Virus record (IMG/VR): IMGVR_UViG_3300002835_013157
Span: 1 to 40,895 of that record
Reading direction: 5' to 3' (one strand)
From: a virus
DNA: 40,895 bases
Part shown: piece after piece, positions 14,184 through 21,231 of the stretch
How positions within the stretch are numbered: position 1 is the stretch's first letter
Layout of the letters: each line of letters opens with the position of its first letter
The notes under the pieces: model-generated
What the model was told of the DNA's origin: nothing
The model's database searches: none
The model's input: only the letters and a program-made list of their open reading frames with translations
Program-made: the position numbers and the translations under genes

Positions 14184-14505
14184 GGCAAGCAGCCTTTCTG
14201 TTTCTCACCCTCTCCAGCTAGCGCTAAAAGAACAGCGGGACCATGCTGCAGGCATCCAGGAGGCCGCGATCGCGGCTATTGACCGGGTGGCCCATCAGAA
14301 CGCTCAGTTTTTGGCCGCTGCTATGAGCGGACAGCTGATGTGGGGGCGCACAGCGCAGTTGCTTCAGGAGGAATTGGAAACGCTCCCAAAGTCCACGGCG
14401 GCAGTGGCCCTGGACCTAGAACCACTGCCCGCGTTGTCTTGGCAGCCAAGCAAGGCAACTTTGAGCCCTTCCTCCGCCTCATCGGTGGATTGCAAGGCTG
14501 AATGA
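14092..14505 (+). CDS. Unknown 137-residue protein
   Basis: The start at 14092 is set by AGGAG seven bases upstream; an earlier ATG at 14065 lacks one. The first 92 bases overlap the end of the HTH gene in a different frame. Residues 45-110 are a long amphipathic helical region (LALKEQRDHAAGIQEAAIAA, then AQFLAAAMSGQLMWGRTAQL), possibly a coiled coil. The C-terminus is low-complexity Ser/Pro. No family is recognised. A HIP1 hairpin follows the stop. Confidence 0.55.
   Translation: MALNTDKLNQPRNPGATVPNCTQSGPGVPNEASSLSVSHPLQLALKEQRDHAAGIQEAAIAAIDRVAHQNAQFLAAAMSGQLMWGRTAQLLQEELETLPKSTAAVALDLEPLPALSWQPSKATLSPSSASSVDCKAE
14142..14179. repeat. Three phased TGTACCCA repeats
   Basis: Direct repeats TGTACCCA lie at 14142-14149, 14152-14159 and 14172-14179, that is at 10- and 20-base offsets and so on one face of the helix. 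They sit in the region where two genes overlap. They could be a protein-binding array or simply the result of repeating codons. Confidence 0.45.
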
Positions 14506-14512
14506 CTGCTCC

Positions 14513-14550
14513 AGGCGATCGCGTAGCGCCTTCGTTATGCGATCGCCTTT
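14513..14550 (+). terminator. HIP1-stem hairpin, probable terminator
   Basis: AGGCGATCGC (14513-14522) pairs with GCGATCGCCT (14539-14548), giving a 10-base-pair stem with a 16-base loop, followed only by TT and CC. It lies between the 14092 and 14574 genes. The weak T run suggests partial termination or RNA processing. Confidence 0.5.
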
Positions 14551-14573
14551 CCTAACCACCACTCAAAAGACCG

Positions 14574-14894
14574 ATGGAAGATAACCAATGCACGGAGTTT
14601 GAATACGAGGACGGCACGACCAGTGAGTGCCTGTCCGCAATAGACATTGAGCAACGGAAATTACGCGAGTGCGATAGCCACGTGCAGGTAGATGGTGCAA
14701 CCTACTGCGCCGGGCAAGAACCTCGCCAGGCGGAGGTGCTAGGTATTCCCCAGGGCACTACAGCGGTTGATACGCCAATGGCAGGGCCGGTGTTAGATCC
14801 TGGCATTCTGGCCGCTGGCGCTGGGCTCACGGTGGCGGCACTTGTCGCCATGTCTCGCACCAAGCAGAAGGAGGCGAAGAATGGAAACCGTTGA
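14574..14894 (+). CDS. Cys-rich single-TM protein
   Basis: This is a 106-residue protein. The N-terminal 70 residues are acidic with four cysteines (6, 19, 33, 45). One hydrophobic segment at about 75-93 is followed by a basic tail (RTKQKEAKNG), predicting an outside N-terminus and inside C-terminus without signal peptide. Disulfides in the outer part are possible. No family is recognised. It opens the membrane-protein cluster and overlaps the next gene by 14 bases. Cell-envelope modification such as superinfection exclusion is a hypothesis from topology alone. Confidence 0.55.
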   Translation: MEDNQCTEFEYEDGTTSECLSAIDIEQRKLRECDSHVQVDGATYCAGQEPRQAEVLGIPQGTTAVDTPMAGPVLDPGILAAGAGLTVAALVAMSRTKQKEAKNGNR

Positions 14895-15435
14895 TGTGAG
14901 AGCGATCGCGCTTGCTGACCCACGACAAAAGGCGGCGATCGCGCGCCATGCGTGGGAGGCATTGCCGCCCGTGCAGCGTCGCCCTGATAACTTGGCTACC
15001 CTGCAGGATGCGATCACTCACGATCCGCCTGACTTTGTGCGGCTGTGCAAAGAGGCAGGGCTGCCAGTCATGGTGGTTAATGTTCACAATGAAACCCACA
15101 ACCATTACCACGGCACTCCCGGCGCTTCTGCGGCCCAGGAAGGCGGCTTAACCGCCGCTGATGTCCTAGCTATCGTCCAGGCCGCCCAACGCCCTCAGGA
15201 GGCACCTACAGGTGTCTCTGAGATGATGGCGTTAATGGCTCAACAGCAACAGCGTTCTGATGCGTTGTTGGCGGCCATGATGGCCCAACAGCAGCAGCCC
15301 CAACAGCCACAGCATATCTACGTTGAGTCAAACCCTAATATCACCGTCAGCCAGACGGCAGGCGAGGGCGGCGGGGTAATGATTATTGCCGGATTGTTTT
15401 TCGGTGTGTTGGTGGCGGTGATTGCCGGTAGTTAA
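14881..15435 (+). CDS. C-terminally anchored Gln-rich protein
   Basis: This is a 184-residue protein. Residues 1-60 are a compact helical region (ALADPRQKAAIARHAWEALP). A His-rich patch NVHNETHNHYH lies at 67-77. A Gln-rich helix follows (about 112-143, runs of QQQQ), and a single membrane segment at 166-181 ends the protein. GGAGG eight bases before the ATG at 14881 fixes the start. The product looks tail-anchored in the cytoplasmic membrane with a cytoplasmic domain. No family is recognised. It is part of the membrane operon, 17 bases before the next start. Confidence 0.6.
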   Translation: METVDVRAIALADPRQKAAIARHAWEALPPVQRRPDNLATLQDAITHDPPDFVRLCKEAGLPVMVVNVHNETHNHYHGTPGASAAQEGGLTAADVLAIVQAAQRPQEAPTGVSEMMALMAQQQQRSDALLAAMMAQQQQPQQPQHIYVESNPNITVSQTAGEGGGVMIIAGLFFGVLVAVIAGS

Positions 15436-15451
15436 GGGTTGGAGGGTGCAT

Positions 15452-16099
15452 ATGGGTAACGCGATCGCTTTCTTTTTCTTCCTTGCTCTAGGTGTTGGCG
15501 CCGCTAAGCTTGCGCAATGGGACAACGAGCGGGAGCAGCTGGAATTGGTGGCGAGAACAGGCGGGGAGGGTTCACCCTGGCTAGCAAGTCCAGCCATGGC
15601 TACTGCTAGGGTTGAAGTGGAGAAGCCGCCAGTGCGGGCAACGGCGTCTAAGCAATTTTGGGATGAGTTAGATCGTAAGTATTCAAAAGAAGAAATAGAA
15701 GCGATCGAGCGTTACCCCTGGGTAGGCATAGACTCACCTGCAACCGCCCCTGAGCCTACCCCCTCACATGCCCCTGAAACCTTGGTGCAACCAGCATTAC
15801 AACCGGTTGTAGCAACTGGTTGTACAACCGGTGGAGCAACCGGTTGTAGTGAGGTGGAAACACTACCGCCTAACGAATGGTTGGAGCAAAACAAATGCTT
15901 TTTTCCAGTGCATTTACCGCCTGCTCAGGTTACTAATTATCGCGATCGCAAGGCGTTGGTTAATGCGTCTGTTTGGGTGGAGCGGGCGATAACAGCAGGG
16001 GTTAGTCAAAACAAGATCGTCACTGTGGTGTTTGGTCAGTCCAAAGGGACTGAAAAGTATAACCGGATTATTTCGTTGATAAAGGACGTAAAATCATGA
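15452..16099 (+). CDS. N-anchored protein with C-terminal HTH-like region
   Basis: This is a 215-residue protein. An N-terminal membrane segment (4-20) is followed by an acidic helix (66-88), a Pro/Thr-rich linker (95-140) and a C-terminal domain (145-215). That domain (ALVNASVWVERAITAG, then VSQNKIVTVVFGQSKGTEKY) has the spacing of a winged helix and resembles tails I recall in some cyanobacterial plasmid and prophage ATPases; this recollection is unverified. The linker is encoded by a palindromic repeat array (15799-15847). GGAGG before 15452 sets the start. A membrane-tethered DNA-binding protein is a plausible reading. Confidence 0.6.
   Translation: MGNAIAFFFFLALGVGAAKLAQWDNEREQLELVARTGGEGSPWLASPAMATARVEVEKPPVRATASKQFWDELDRKYSKEEIEAIERYPWVGIDSPATAPEPTPSHAPETLVQPALQPVVATGCTTGGATGCSEVETLPPNEWLEQNKCFFPVHLPPAQVTNYRDRKALVNASVWVERAITAGVSQNKIVTVVFGQSKGTEKYNRIISLIKDVKS
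15799..15847. repeat. Tandem CAACCGGTTG palindrome array
   Basis: Four near-copies of a 12-base palindrome, ACAACCGGTTGT, lie head to tail at 15799-15810, 15812-15823, about 15824-15835 (degenerate) and 15836-15847, with a 12-13-base period. They encode the Gly/Thr/Ala linker of the 15452 protein. The array resembles replication iterons or an operator cluster. Confidence 0.6.
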
Positions 16100-16671
16100 C
16101 CGCGATAGGCCGCAACCCAATGATTAGCCGTAGCCTGAACTACGGCGCCCTGGCGATCGCTGCCCTGTTGATGGCCACCAATATCCACTATTCGGCAGTG
16201 GGGATTGGTGCAGTCGCCAAGGCGGCGGCGACGGTAGACTTTACCCCAGTGGCCGCCCGGGCGGGCATGGAGGGGATGATCGCTCGCTACGGTAGTGCGA
16301 TCGCGACTGACTTGCTGTGCTTGGTGATCAGTGGCATTGCCTTCCACCCCCAGGGGCTACCGCTGGCCTATGGCGAAATCAAGCGGCTCAGCTCGGACAA
16401 CGTGGTCAGCCGGTCCTTGGGGACCGTGGTTACTATAGCGGTGGTACTGGCCCTGGGTTATGGCGGCTTCTGGGCGTACTCGTACAACCTGAGAACGTCG
16501 ATGCTTGCTTTTGGCGTGCCATCGCTCTGGGCGATTAGCGCCTTTCCAGTTTGGCTGAACGTGGTGGGGCCAGAAGCCTTCTTCCACGGCACCCATTTCT
16601 ACGGTCGCCTGCTAGCCAGTAGCAATAATGCTAGTATGACAGGCAGTTCTCCTAGGTCGCTTGCTCAATGA
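16096..16671 (+). CDS. Polytopic membrane protein
   Basis: This 191-residue protein has about four hydrophobic segments (15-32, 67-84, 107-128, 135-158) and short loops. It resembles no transporter family I can name. The start shares ATGA with the stop of the previous gene and its own stop shares ATGA with the next, so it is translated in tight coupling within the membrane operon. Residues 47-64 contain a small soluble loop (DFTPVAARAGMEGMIARY). A pore, channel or exclusion function is a guess; nothing catalytic is visible. Confidence 0.6.
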   Translation: MTAIGRNPMISRSLNYGALAIAALLMATNIHYSAVGIGAVAKAAATVDFTPVAARAGMEGMIARYGSAIATDLLCLVISGIAFHPQGLPLAYGEIKRLSSDNVVSRSLGTVVTIAVVLALGYGGFWAYSYNLRTSMLAFGVPSLWAISAFPVWLNVVGPEAFFHGTHFYGRLLASSNNASMTGSSPRSLAQ

Positions 16672-16862
16672 CTTTAATGCGGGTGTTGGCCGCCATCCAG
16701 GCGGCTTTTGAATGGTCAAAGCAAAGACCCCACAGCCTAGGCTATGGGGTCTTTTTAGTGATACTGGCGCAAATTCGCGCTGGGGATGTAATTATGCTTG
16801 CCGCTGGCCTAGCCGCGATCGCGGGGGGTGCGATCGGCACTTGGCGCTACTTCAAGACGTAG
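16668..16862 (+). CDS. Small membrane protein with internal terminator
   Basis: This is a 64-residue protein. An amphipathic N-terminal helix (1-20) precedes two hydrophobic stretches (24-36 and 41-58), with a basic end RYFKT. Size and topology recall small holins, but no family is clear. The ATGA overlap with the preceding gene supports a real start. A strong intrinsic terminator (16723-16756) lies inside the coding sequence, so the full message is probably made only when ribosomes follow the polymerase closely. The last 11 bases overlap the opposing tail gene. Confidence 0.5.
   Translation: MTLMRVLAAIQAAFEWSKQRPHSLGYGVFLVILAQIRAGDVIMLAAGLAAIAGGAIGTWRYFKT
16723..16756 (+). terminator. Intrinsic terminator inside a small gene
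   Basis: AAAGACCCCA pairs with TGGGGTCTTT, with an inner AGCC/GGCT pairing, then TTTTT. The stem is strong and ends the rightward transcript. Unusually it lies 56 bases after the start codon of the last gene of the operon. Confidence 0.8.
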
Positions 16863-17358
16863 CCGCTAACGTCCCCTCCGGCGTGATCGCTAGCGGGATA
16901 TGCTCCTCTTCGGCCATCAGGTTGAGGGTATCTAGCTGTGCCTCAGTGAAGCTATAGGACTGGTGGTTCCAGAGCGCTATCAAAGGTTCCGGGTCACCCA
17001 TGGCGCCACCATTGCGCAGGGTTTGCAGGCGGCCCACCAAGGCAGGGAATAACGGGTTAGTGGCCAAGATGGCGAGGATGTCGATGTCAGCCACCAAGCG
17101 ATCGGCGAGGTTGCCCCAGTTGGGCAGCACTGGCGCGGGTGGAGGCGGGGGTGGCTCCTGCCAGGTGTTGGTGGTGTTGTCCCAATAGGCGGTATCGCTG
17201 GGGCGATCGGGCTTTAGCTGAATGGCGGTGCCGTCGTAATAGAGGTCGTCGCGGCTAGCGTCTGGCCCTTCGACTAAGGTAAAGCCGGAGGGAGTGCCGA
17301 CGCTTTCGTCGTTGCAATAGCCAACAATTTGATTGTCTTGGTCAATGAAGAAAAACAT
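16852..17358 (-). CDS. Putative tail-fibre accessory protein
   Basis: This 168-residue protein is the last gene of the leftward tail operon. It starts MFFFIDQDNQIVGYCNDESV, a strand pattern typical of small proteins encoded directly after a tail fibre, then has a Pro-rich hinge (about 68-80) and a helical C-terminal part. Position after the glycine-rich fibre suggests a fibre-assembly chaperone or fibre-tip protein. The hinge (EPPPPPPAPV) resembles linkers in tail fibre assembly proteins. The gene begins one base into the fibre stop (TAATG). Its 3' end overlaps the rightward small membrane gene by 11 bases. Confidence 0.6.
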   Translation of the reverse strand: MFFFIDQDNQIVGYCNDESVGTPSGFTLVEGPDASRDDLYYDGTAIQLKPDRPSDTAYWDNTTNTWQEPPPPPPAPVLPNWGNLADRLVADIDILAILATNPLFPALVGRLQTLRNGGAMGDPEPLIALWNHQSYSFTEAQLDTLNLMAEEEHIPLAITPEGTLAATS

Positions 17359-18647
17359 TATGCCACCGCCTTATAGGTGCGAGTAACCAGGGTGCCTGAT
17401 CCGCCGGATGCTCCAATGGCACCCGTCCCACCTGCTCCTGCGAATGATCCACCCCAGGCGATTCCTTCCGTGGTCGTAGCAGTTCCGCCGGTGCTACCTT
17501 GGGAGCCGACGGTGCCGCCGGATAGGGTAATGGTGGCACCTGTCGTTGTTACAGTAGGTGCGGTTAGCCATACCCATCCACCGCCGCCACCACTGCCGCC
17601 ATAGCCACGGGCGTTAGCTATACCTCCCGCCGTACCATTTGCACCATTGCCGCCCCTGACTGATAGGGTGGCGGTGGAGGCGATAGTAATACTGGCAAGA
17701 CTGGTCAGCATAATAGCCCCGCCGCTGCCTCCACCGCCACCAGTTGAAATGTAATTGCCGCTAGGGCTATTTGCCGCACTGCCATTGTCGCCGATCGCTG
17801 TAATAGTGCCACTTATTGAAATAGCGCCGTTGGCTTCTACCCAAATAGCGCCACCTCCATCGCCGCCTTGAGGAACGTTTTGAATAACGCCGCCGGGCTC
17901 TGTCCGACACGAACCACCAGCACCCGGTGAACCAAAGGGAAACACAAACGGGTTGTAAATAGCTCCAACGCCTCCCAGGTTGCCAATTTCTAAAATGCGT
18001 TGATCTGCGCCACTCATGCCGTGGCCAGCACCTTGAGCCCTTGCTGCTTGAGTAACTGTAATAGTCGCTCCACTTTGTACCGTAAAGGTGCCACTGCAAT
18101 AGATGCGAGCAAATCGGCTAATGGTAACGGTGTGGCCCGTATTGACGGTGAAATCGCGAAAATAATACAACCCGTCACCAAGGGTTGTATTACCAGTAGT
18201 ACTAAAGTCTGTATTGGCGCCCTGCCCATTACCCCCAAACAACCTCACCCGATCGCTGACCGCCCAAGTACCTGCCCCAGTCCGTTCTATGGGTCCGGTG
18301 GCTGAGATGGCAGCGATCGCATCCAGGTCCGCATCCCAGGCTTGAACATTAGAGCCAATAGTTAACCCCAGGGCGGTCCGTTGGGCGGCGGCATCAGCGG
18401 CCCCTGTCACCGCCTCCCCGGCATTGGTGAGGGGGAACGTGGTCCAAGTATTAGCGCCGGTGCGTTTAATGCCTCCGGTGGTGGTGATAGCGGCAACGGC
18501 GGCGAGGTCCGCATCATAGCCTTGAACGGTAGAGCCGATCGCGCCGGGTTGGAGAGCACTATCGGCCAGTGTCCCCTGGGCTTTGCTAGCGAAATAACGC
18601 CGTAGTTCTTGCAGGATTAGGGGAATATCCCCAAAGTTAAAAGCCAT
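17358..18647 (-). CDS. Tail fibre with glycine-rich tip
   Basis: This is a 429-residue receptor-binding-type protein. Two imperfect repeats lie at about 38-67 and 98-127 (GSTVQGYDADLAAVAAI / GSNVQAWDADLDAIAAI, each followed by RTGAxTW), a unit common in phage fibres. Residues 140-210 are beta-rich. From about 215 to 420 the chain is packed with Gly, with runs such as GGGGGSGG and GGSGGGGG, like the polyglycine-helix tips of some phage adhesins. The C-terminus returns to TLVTRTYKAVA. It lies at the distal end of the tail operon, the usual site for host-specificity genes. Confidence 0.85.
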   Translation of the reverse strand: MAFNFGDIPLILQELRRYFASKAQGTLADSALQPGAIGSTVQGYDADLAAVAAITTTGGIKRTGANTWTTFPLTNAGEAVTGAADAAAQRTALGLTIGSNVQAWDADLDAIAAISATGPIERTGAGTWAVSDRVRLFGGNGQGANTDFSTTGNTTLGDGLYYFRDFTVNTGHTVTISRFARIYCSGTFTVQSGATITVTQAARAQGAGHGMSGADQRILEIGNLGGVGAIYNPFVFPFGSPGAGGSCRTEPGGVIQNVPQGGDGGGAIWVEANGAISISGTITAIGDNGSAANSPSGNYISTGGGGGSGGAIMLTSLASITIASTATLSVRGGNGANGTAGGIANARGYGGSGGGGGWVWLTAPTVTTTGATITLSGGTVGSQGSTGGTATTTEGIAWGGSFAGAGGTGAIGASGGSGTLVTRTYKAVA

Positions 18648-18649
18648 GG

Positions 18650-19030
18650 TTAGGTGGTTACTCGGGTGATAGAGGTCAGGTAATAGTTGGGGGCACTACC
18701 GGCATAGGCGTAGGTATCGGTCACCGTATGCCCCGCACTGGTGCTGGTATAGACGACGGTGGCAATGCGTTGGTTGGCGGTGCCAGGGTCGTTGTAGGTG
18801 TAGGCGATCGCCAGGTCTTCAGCATTAAGGACAAGCTGGGCATCGTTGGCACCGGTTGCCGCGTTGAGGGTATCAACGCCGGTCTTGATATTGTTGAGGA
18901 CCGTTAGCTGAGCTGGGATAAGTCGGACAAATTGTCCTTCGTCGAGCGACAAGGGAGCGACAACATCCACCTTGGACGCATCGTCCAGGACCAGCTTTTT
19001 GTAACCATTTTCGACAGTGTATGTGGCCAT
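18650..19030 (-). CDS. Small tail protein, possibly fibre-associated
   Basis: This is a 126-residue Thr/Val/Ala-rich, strand-forming protein with no membrane segment (starts MATYTVENGYKKLVLDDASK). It is not assigned to a family. It lies between two fibre-type genes: its ATG overlaps the stop of the 733-residue gene by one base, and its stop is two bases before the fibre start. Such small beta proteins in fibre clusters often form part of the fibre base or a capping trimer, which is inference. HIP1 is present. Confidence 0.6.
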   Translation of the reverse strand: MATYTVENGYKKLVLDDASKVDVVAPLSLDEGQFVRLIPAQLTVLNNIKTGVDTLNAATGANDAQLVLNAEDLAIAYTYNDPGTANQRIATVVYTSTSAGHTVTDTYAYAGSAPNYYLTSITRVTT

Positions 19031-21231
19031 TAGTAATACCTAAAAACATCAATCCCGGCATAGCCAGTGCTATCGGTGCTTGCCGCTAGGCTGTTGCCGC
19101 TACCGTTGAAGGTAAGCACCAAAAACCGATGGTCGCCGTCCTTTTCTAACCCGCAAAAGATCACCAATTGGTACGCCTTGCTATTGCTAAGGGTTGGCTT
19201 AAATACCCCGATCGCAGTGCCTCTGGCAGTTAGCGTTGCCGCCATAGATCGCGGGTAGGTGGCAACTAAGTTGGTGACGCTTACCACCTGCCCGGGCCGT
19301 AGCCCAGCTAAACCTGCCTCTGGCGTAGAGACGGGGAAAACAACAAAGGGCGCATTGCGGCTAAATAACCCACCCAGGTTAATTTCAGCATTAAGGGTAT
19401 GGTCAGCCACCGCTAACGCTTCACTATTGCGCGGCAACCGCCACGCGACACAATGGCCCAGCACCTCTCCGTCCGGCAATGGGCGGCTAGGGGGGTTAAA
19501 GGTGGTGCCACCGCCAAGCGAGTGAGCGATCGCCATGGGGGCCGTCGTCACCCGTGCGCCATTCAGCCAAGCCCGATCTAAGGTGCCAGCATAGGCGGGA
19601 GACAATAGCTGAAATTGCCATTGCTCACTAGCGGGCGGTGCGTGGTAGCACAGGATAGAATACTCGCTGCTATTGGCTAGCCCGGTGATGACCGGCGCAT
19701 CCTGGCGCGTCGTGGGGGCATTGGTGCCACTAATCCAGGCGATTTCACCCCGGGCGCCACTGGGTAGGGTGACGATGCCGGAGCCGCTGGAGGTAACTGT
19801 AAATTTGCGGTAAATCCACTGAACGGCTGCATTGTTGCGGTTCATCACCACAATGTAGCTTTCCGCCGCTGCCGGGTTGGTATAGCCGGTAATGTCTGCC
19901 TCCCGCACGTTGGCAGGGCTCAGGGCGGTGCCATTTAGGTAGACTTTTTCAATTGCTCCACAGATGGGTAACCCTGAACCTGCTGGGTAGGAGATGGCGG
20001 GAACCAAGTAAAGCGTTGTGCCAACTGCAGGTGTGCCGGCTGTCGTTGCCGTCCAGGTTAGGGCGGCGGTGCCACCACCGCCGGTAAAGCTGCCATTGGC
20101 GCTGATATTAGCGCCGGTGCCATCAAAGATGGCATGGCCGCTACTGGCAAAGGTGGCCCCGGTGGGTGAATTGCCAGCAAAGTTAATGGTCGCCTGTGCC
20201 TTAGCTGGGCTGCTGCCATCACTGGTCGTGGTTAGCGCGATCGCGTAGGTGGTCTGAATGATCGCCTCATTGGTGAAGGTAATGCGCTGCTCATTGGCCA
20301 GCATCGTCGAGCCATTGGGGGAGGTGGTTGCCACCCCTGGCGCTGCCGTATTGCTGCCCACTTGCCCGTTGAGCAAGTTATAAACACCTCTTGCCTGGGT
20401 TGGTGCGTTCTGCAAGGGTTCACCGCGCATTAGTCGATAGACGCTTTCTTGCAAGCGATCGCGCCAATTGTCCCACCCGTCGCCCACATAGCGATAGGTT
20501 GGCTGCAAGTGAATGGCGGCCTCGAGCGGTTGCTCCGTTGGCCCCCATTGCCATCCGTCAATGGTATTGCCCTGTACCCGCCATGCTCGCAATAGGCTAA
20601 TTACCTCCGGCGTGCCATTGATAGCGTAGGTGACGCCATCAGCCAGGGCGGTATCACTCAGGTAAAGGCGACTGTTGCCATAGATAAGCGGTGCTGAGGT
20701 GGAGACAGCAATGCTGTTGCCGATCGCCGTTGCGATCGCAGCGGCACTCATCTCCCCCTGGGATACCCAAATGCCATAGACAGAACGCAGTCGTGCCGTA
20801 TTTTCACGGGTGACTGACTGCAATAGGTTGCCGCTGCGCCATTGAAACGTAAGCGCTACGTTAGCATCCTGGGCGGCGCCCACCTGTACCGCCATGGCCA
20901 CCAGGTAAAGGTAGTCGTAGCGGTTGACAACAGCGCCACTGGTTAAAGGTGGTAGCTCCACCGCCGTCGATGGGATAGTAGCTAACCCAGGGTGGCTATG
21001 GAGCCAAGGCGATAGGGAGGATAGGGTCACCGTCTGGCTGCCGCCAGTGAAGGTAGGACGGTTCAGTAACCCATTGGGACGCGATCGCCGGGTAGCACTG
21101 ACATGGCTGCGGATAATATCCTCGGTCGCCGCCAATTCCTCGGCGGTCGGCACCCGGCTATCGGTATCAGACTGCTGCCCCAGCCAAAGGATCGCTAAGT
21201 CCCGGGCATGACGGTAAACATTCAGGCTCAC
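19030..21231 (-). CDS. Large tail/baseplate fibre protein
   Basis: This is a 733-residue protein. The N-terminal part (1-60, ARDLAILWLGQQSDTDSRVP) is helical and may attach to the baseplate. The rest is beta-rich with many Thr, Ala and Gly, and has immunoglobulin-like stretches (about 330-420: TTTSDGSSPAKAQATINFAG and following). No enzyme motif is seen. It lies immediately after the gpI-like gene with a 4-base overlap, the place where P2-like phages encode their tail fibre. I infer a structural fibre or baseplate appendage. Confidence 0.7.
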   Translation of the reverse strand: MSLNVYRHARDLAILWLGQQSDTDSRVPTAEELAATEDIIRSHVSATRRSRPNGLLNRPTFTGGSQTVTLSSLSPWLHSHPGLATIPSTAVELPPLTSGAVVNRYDYLYLVAMAVQVGAAQDANVALTFQWRSGNLLQSVTRENTARLRSVYGIWVSQGEMSAAAIATAIGNSIAVSTSAPLIYGNSRLYLSDTALADGVTYAINGTPEVISLLRAWRVQGNTIDGWQWGPTEQPLEAAIHLQPTYRYVGDGWDNWRDRLQESVYRLMRGEPLQNAPTQARGVYNLLNGQVGSNTAAPGVATTSPNGSTMLANEQRITFTNEAIIQTTYAIALTTTSDGSSPAKAQATINFAGNSPTGATFASSGHAIFDGTGANISANGSFTGGGGTAALTWTATTAGTPAVGTTLYLVPAISYPAGSGLPICGAIEKVYLNGTALSPANVREADITGYTNPAAAESYIVVMNRNNAAVQWIYRKFTVTSSGSGIVTLPSGARGEIAWISGTNAPTTRQDAPVITGLANSSEYSILCYHAPPASEQWQFQLLSPAYAGTLDRAWLNGARVTTAPMAIAHSLGGGTTFNPPSRPLPDGEVLGHCVAWRLPRNSEALAVADHTLNAEINLGGLFSRNAPFVVFPVSTPEAGLAGLRPGQVVSVTNLVATYPRSMAATLTARGTAIGVFKPTLSNSKAYQLVIFCGLEKDGDHRFLVLTFNGSGNSLAASTDSTGYAGIDVFRYY

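Noticed and set aside
15799-15847. CRISPR array
   Set aside because: The repeats are 12 bases, contiguous and inside a coding frame, without spacers or cas genes.
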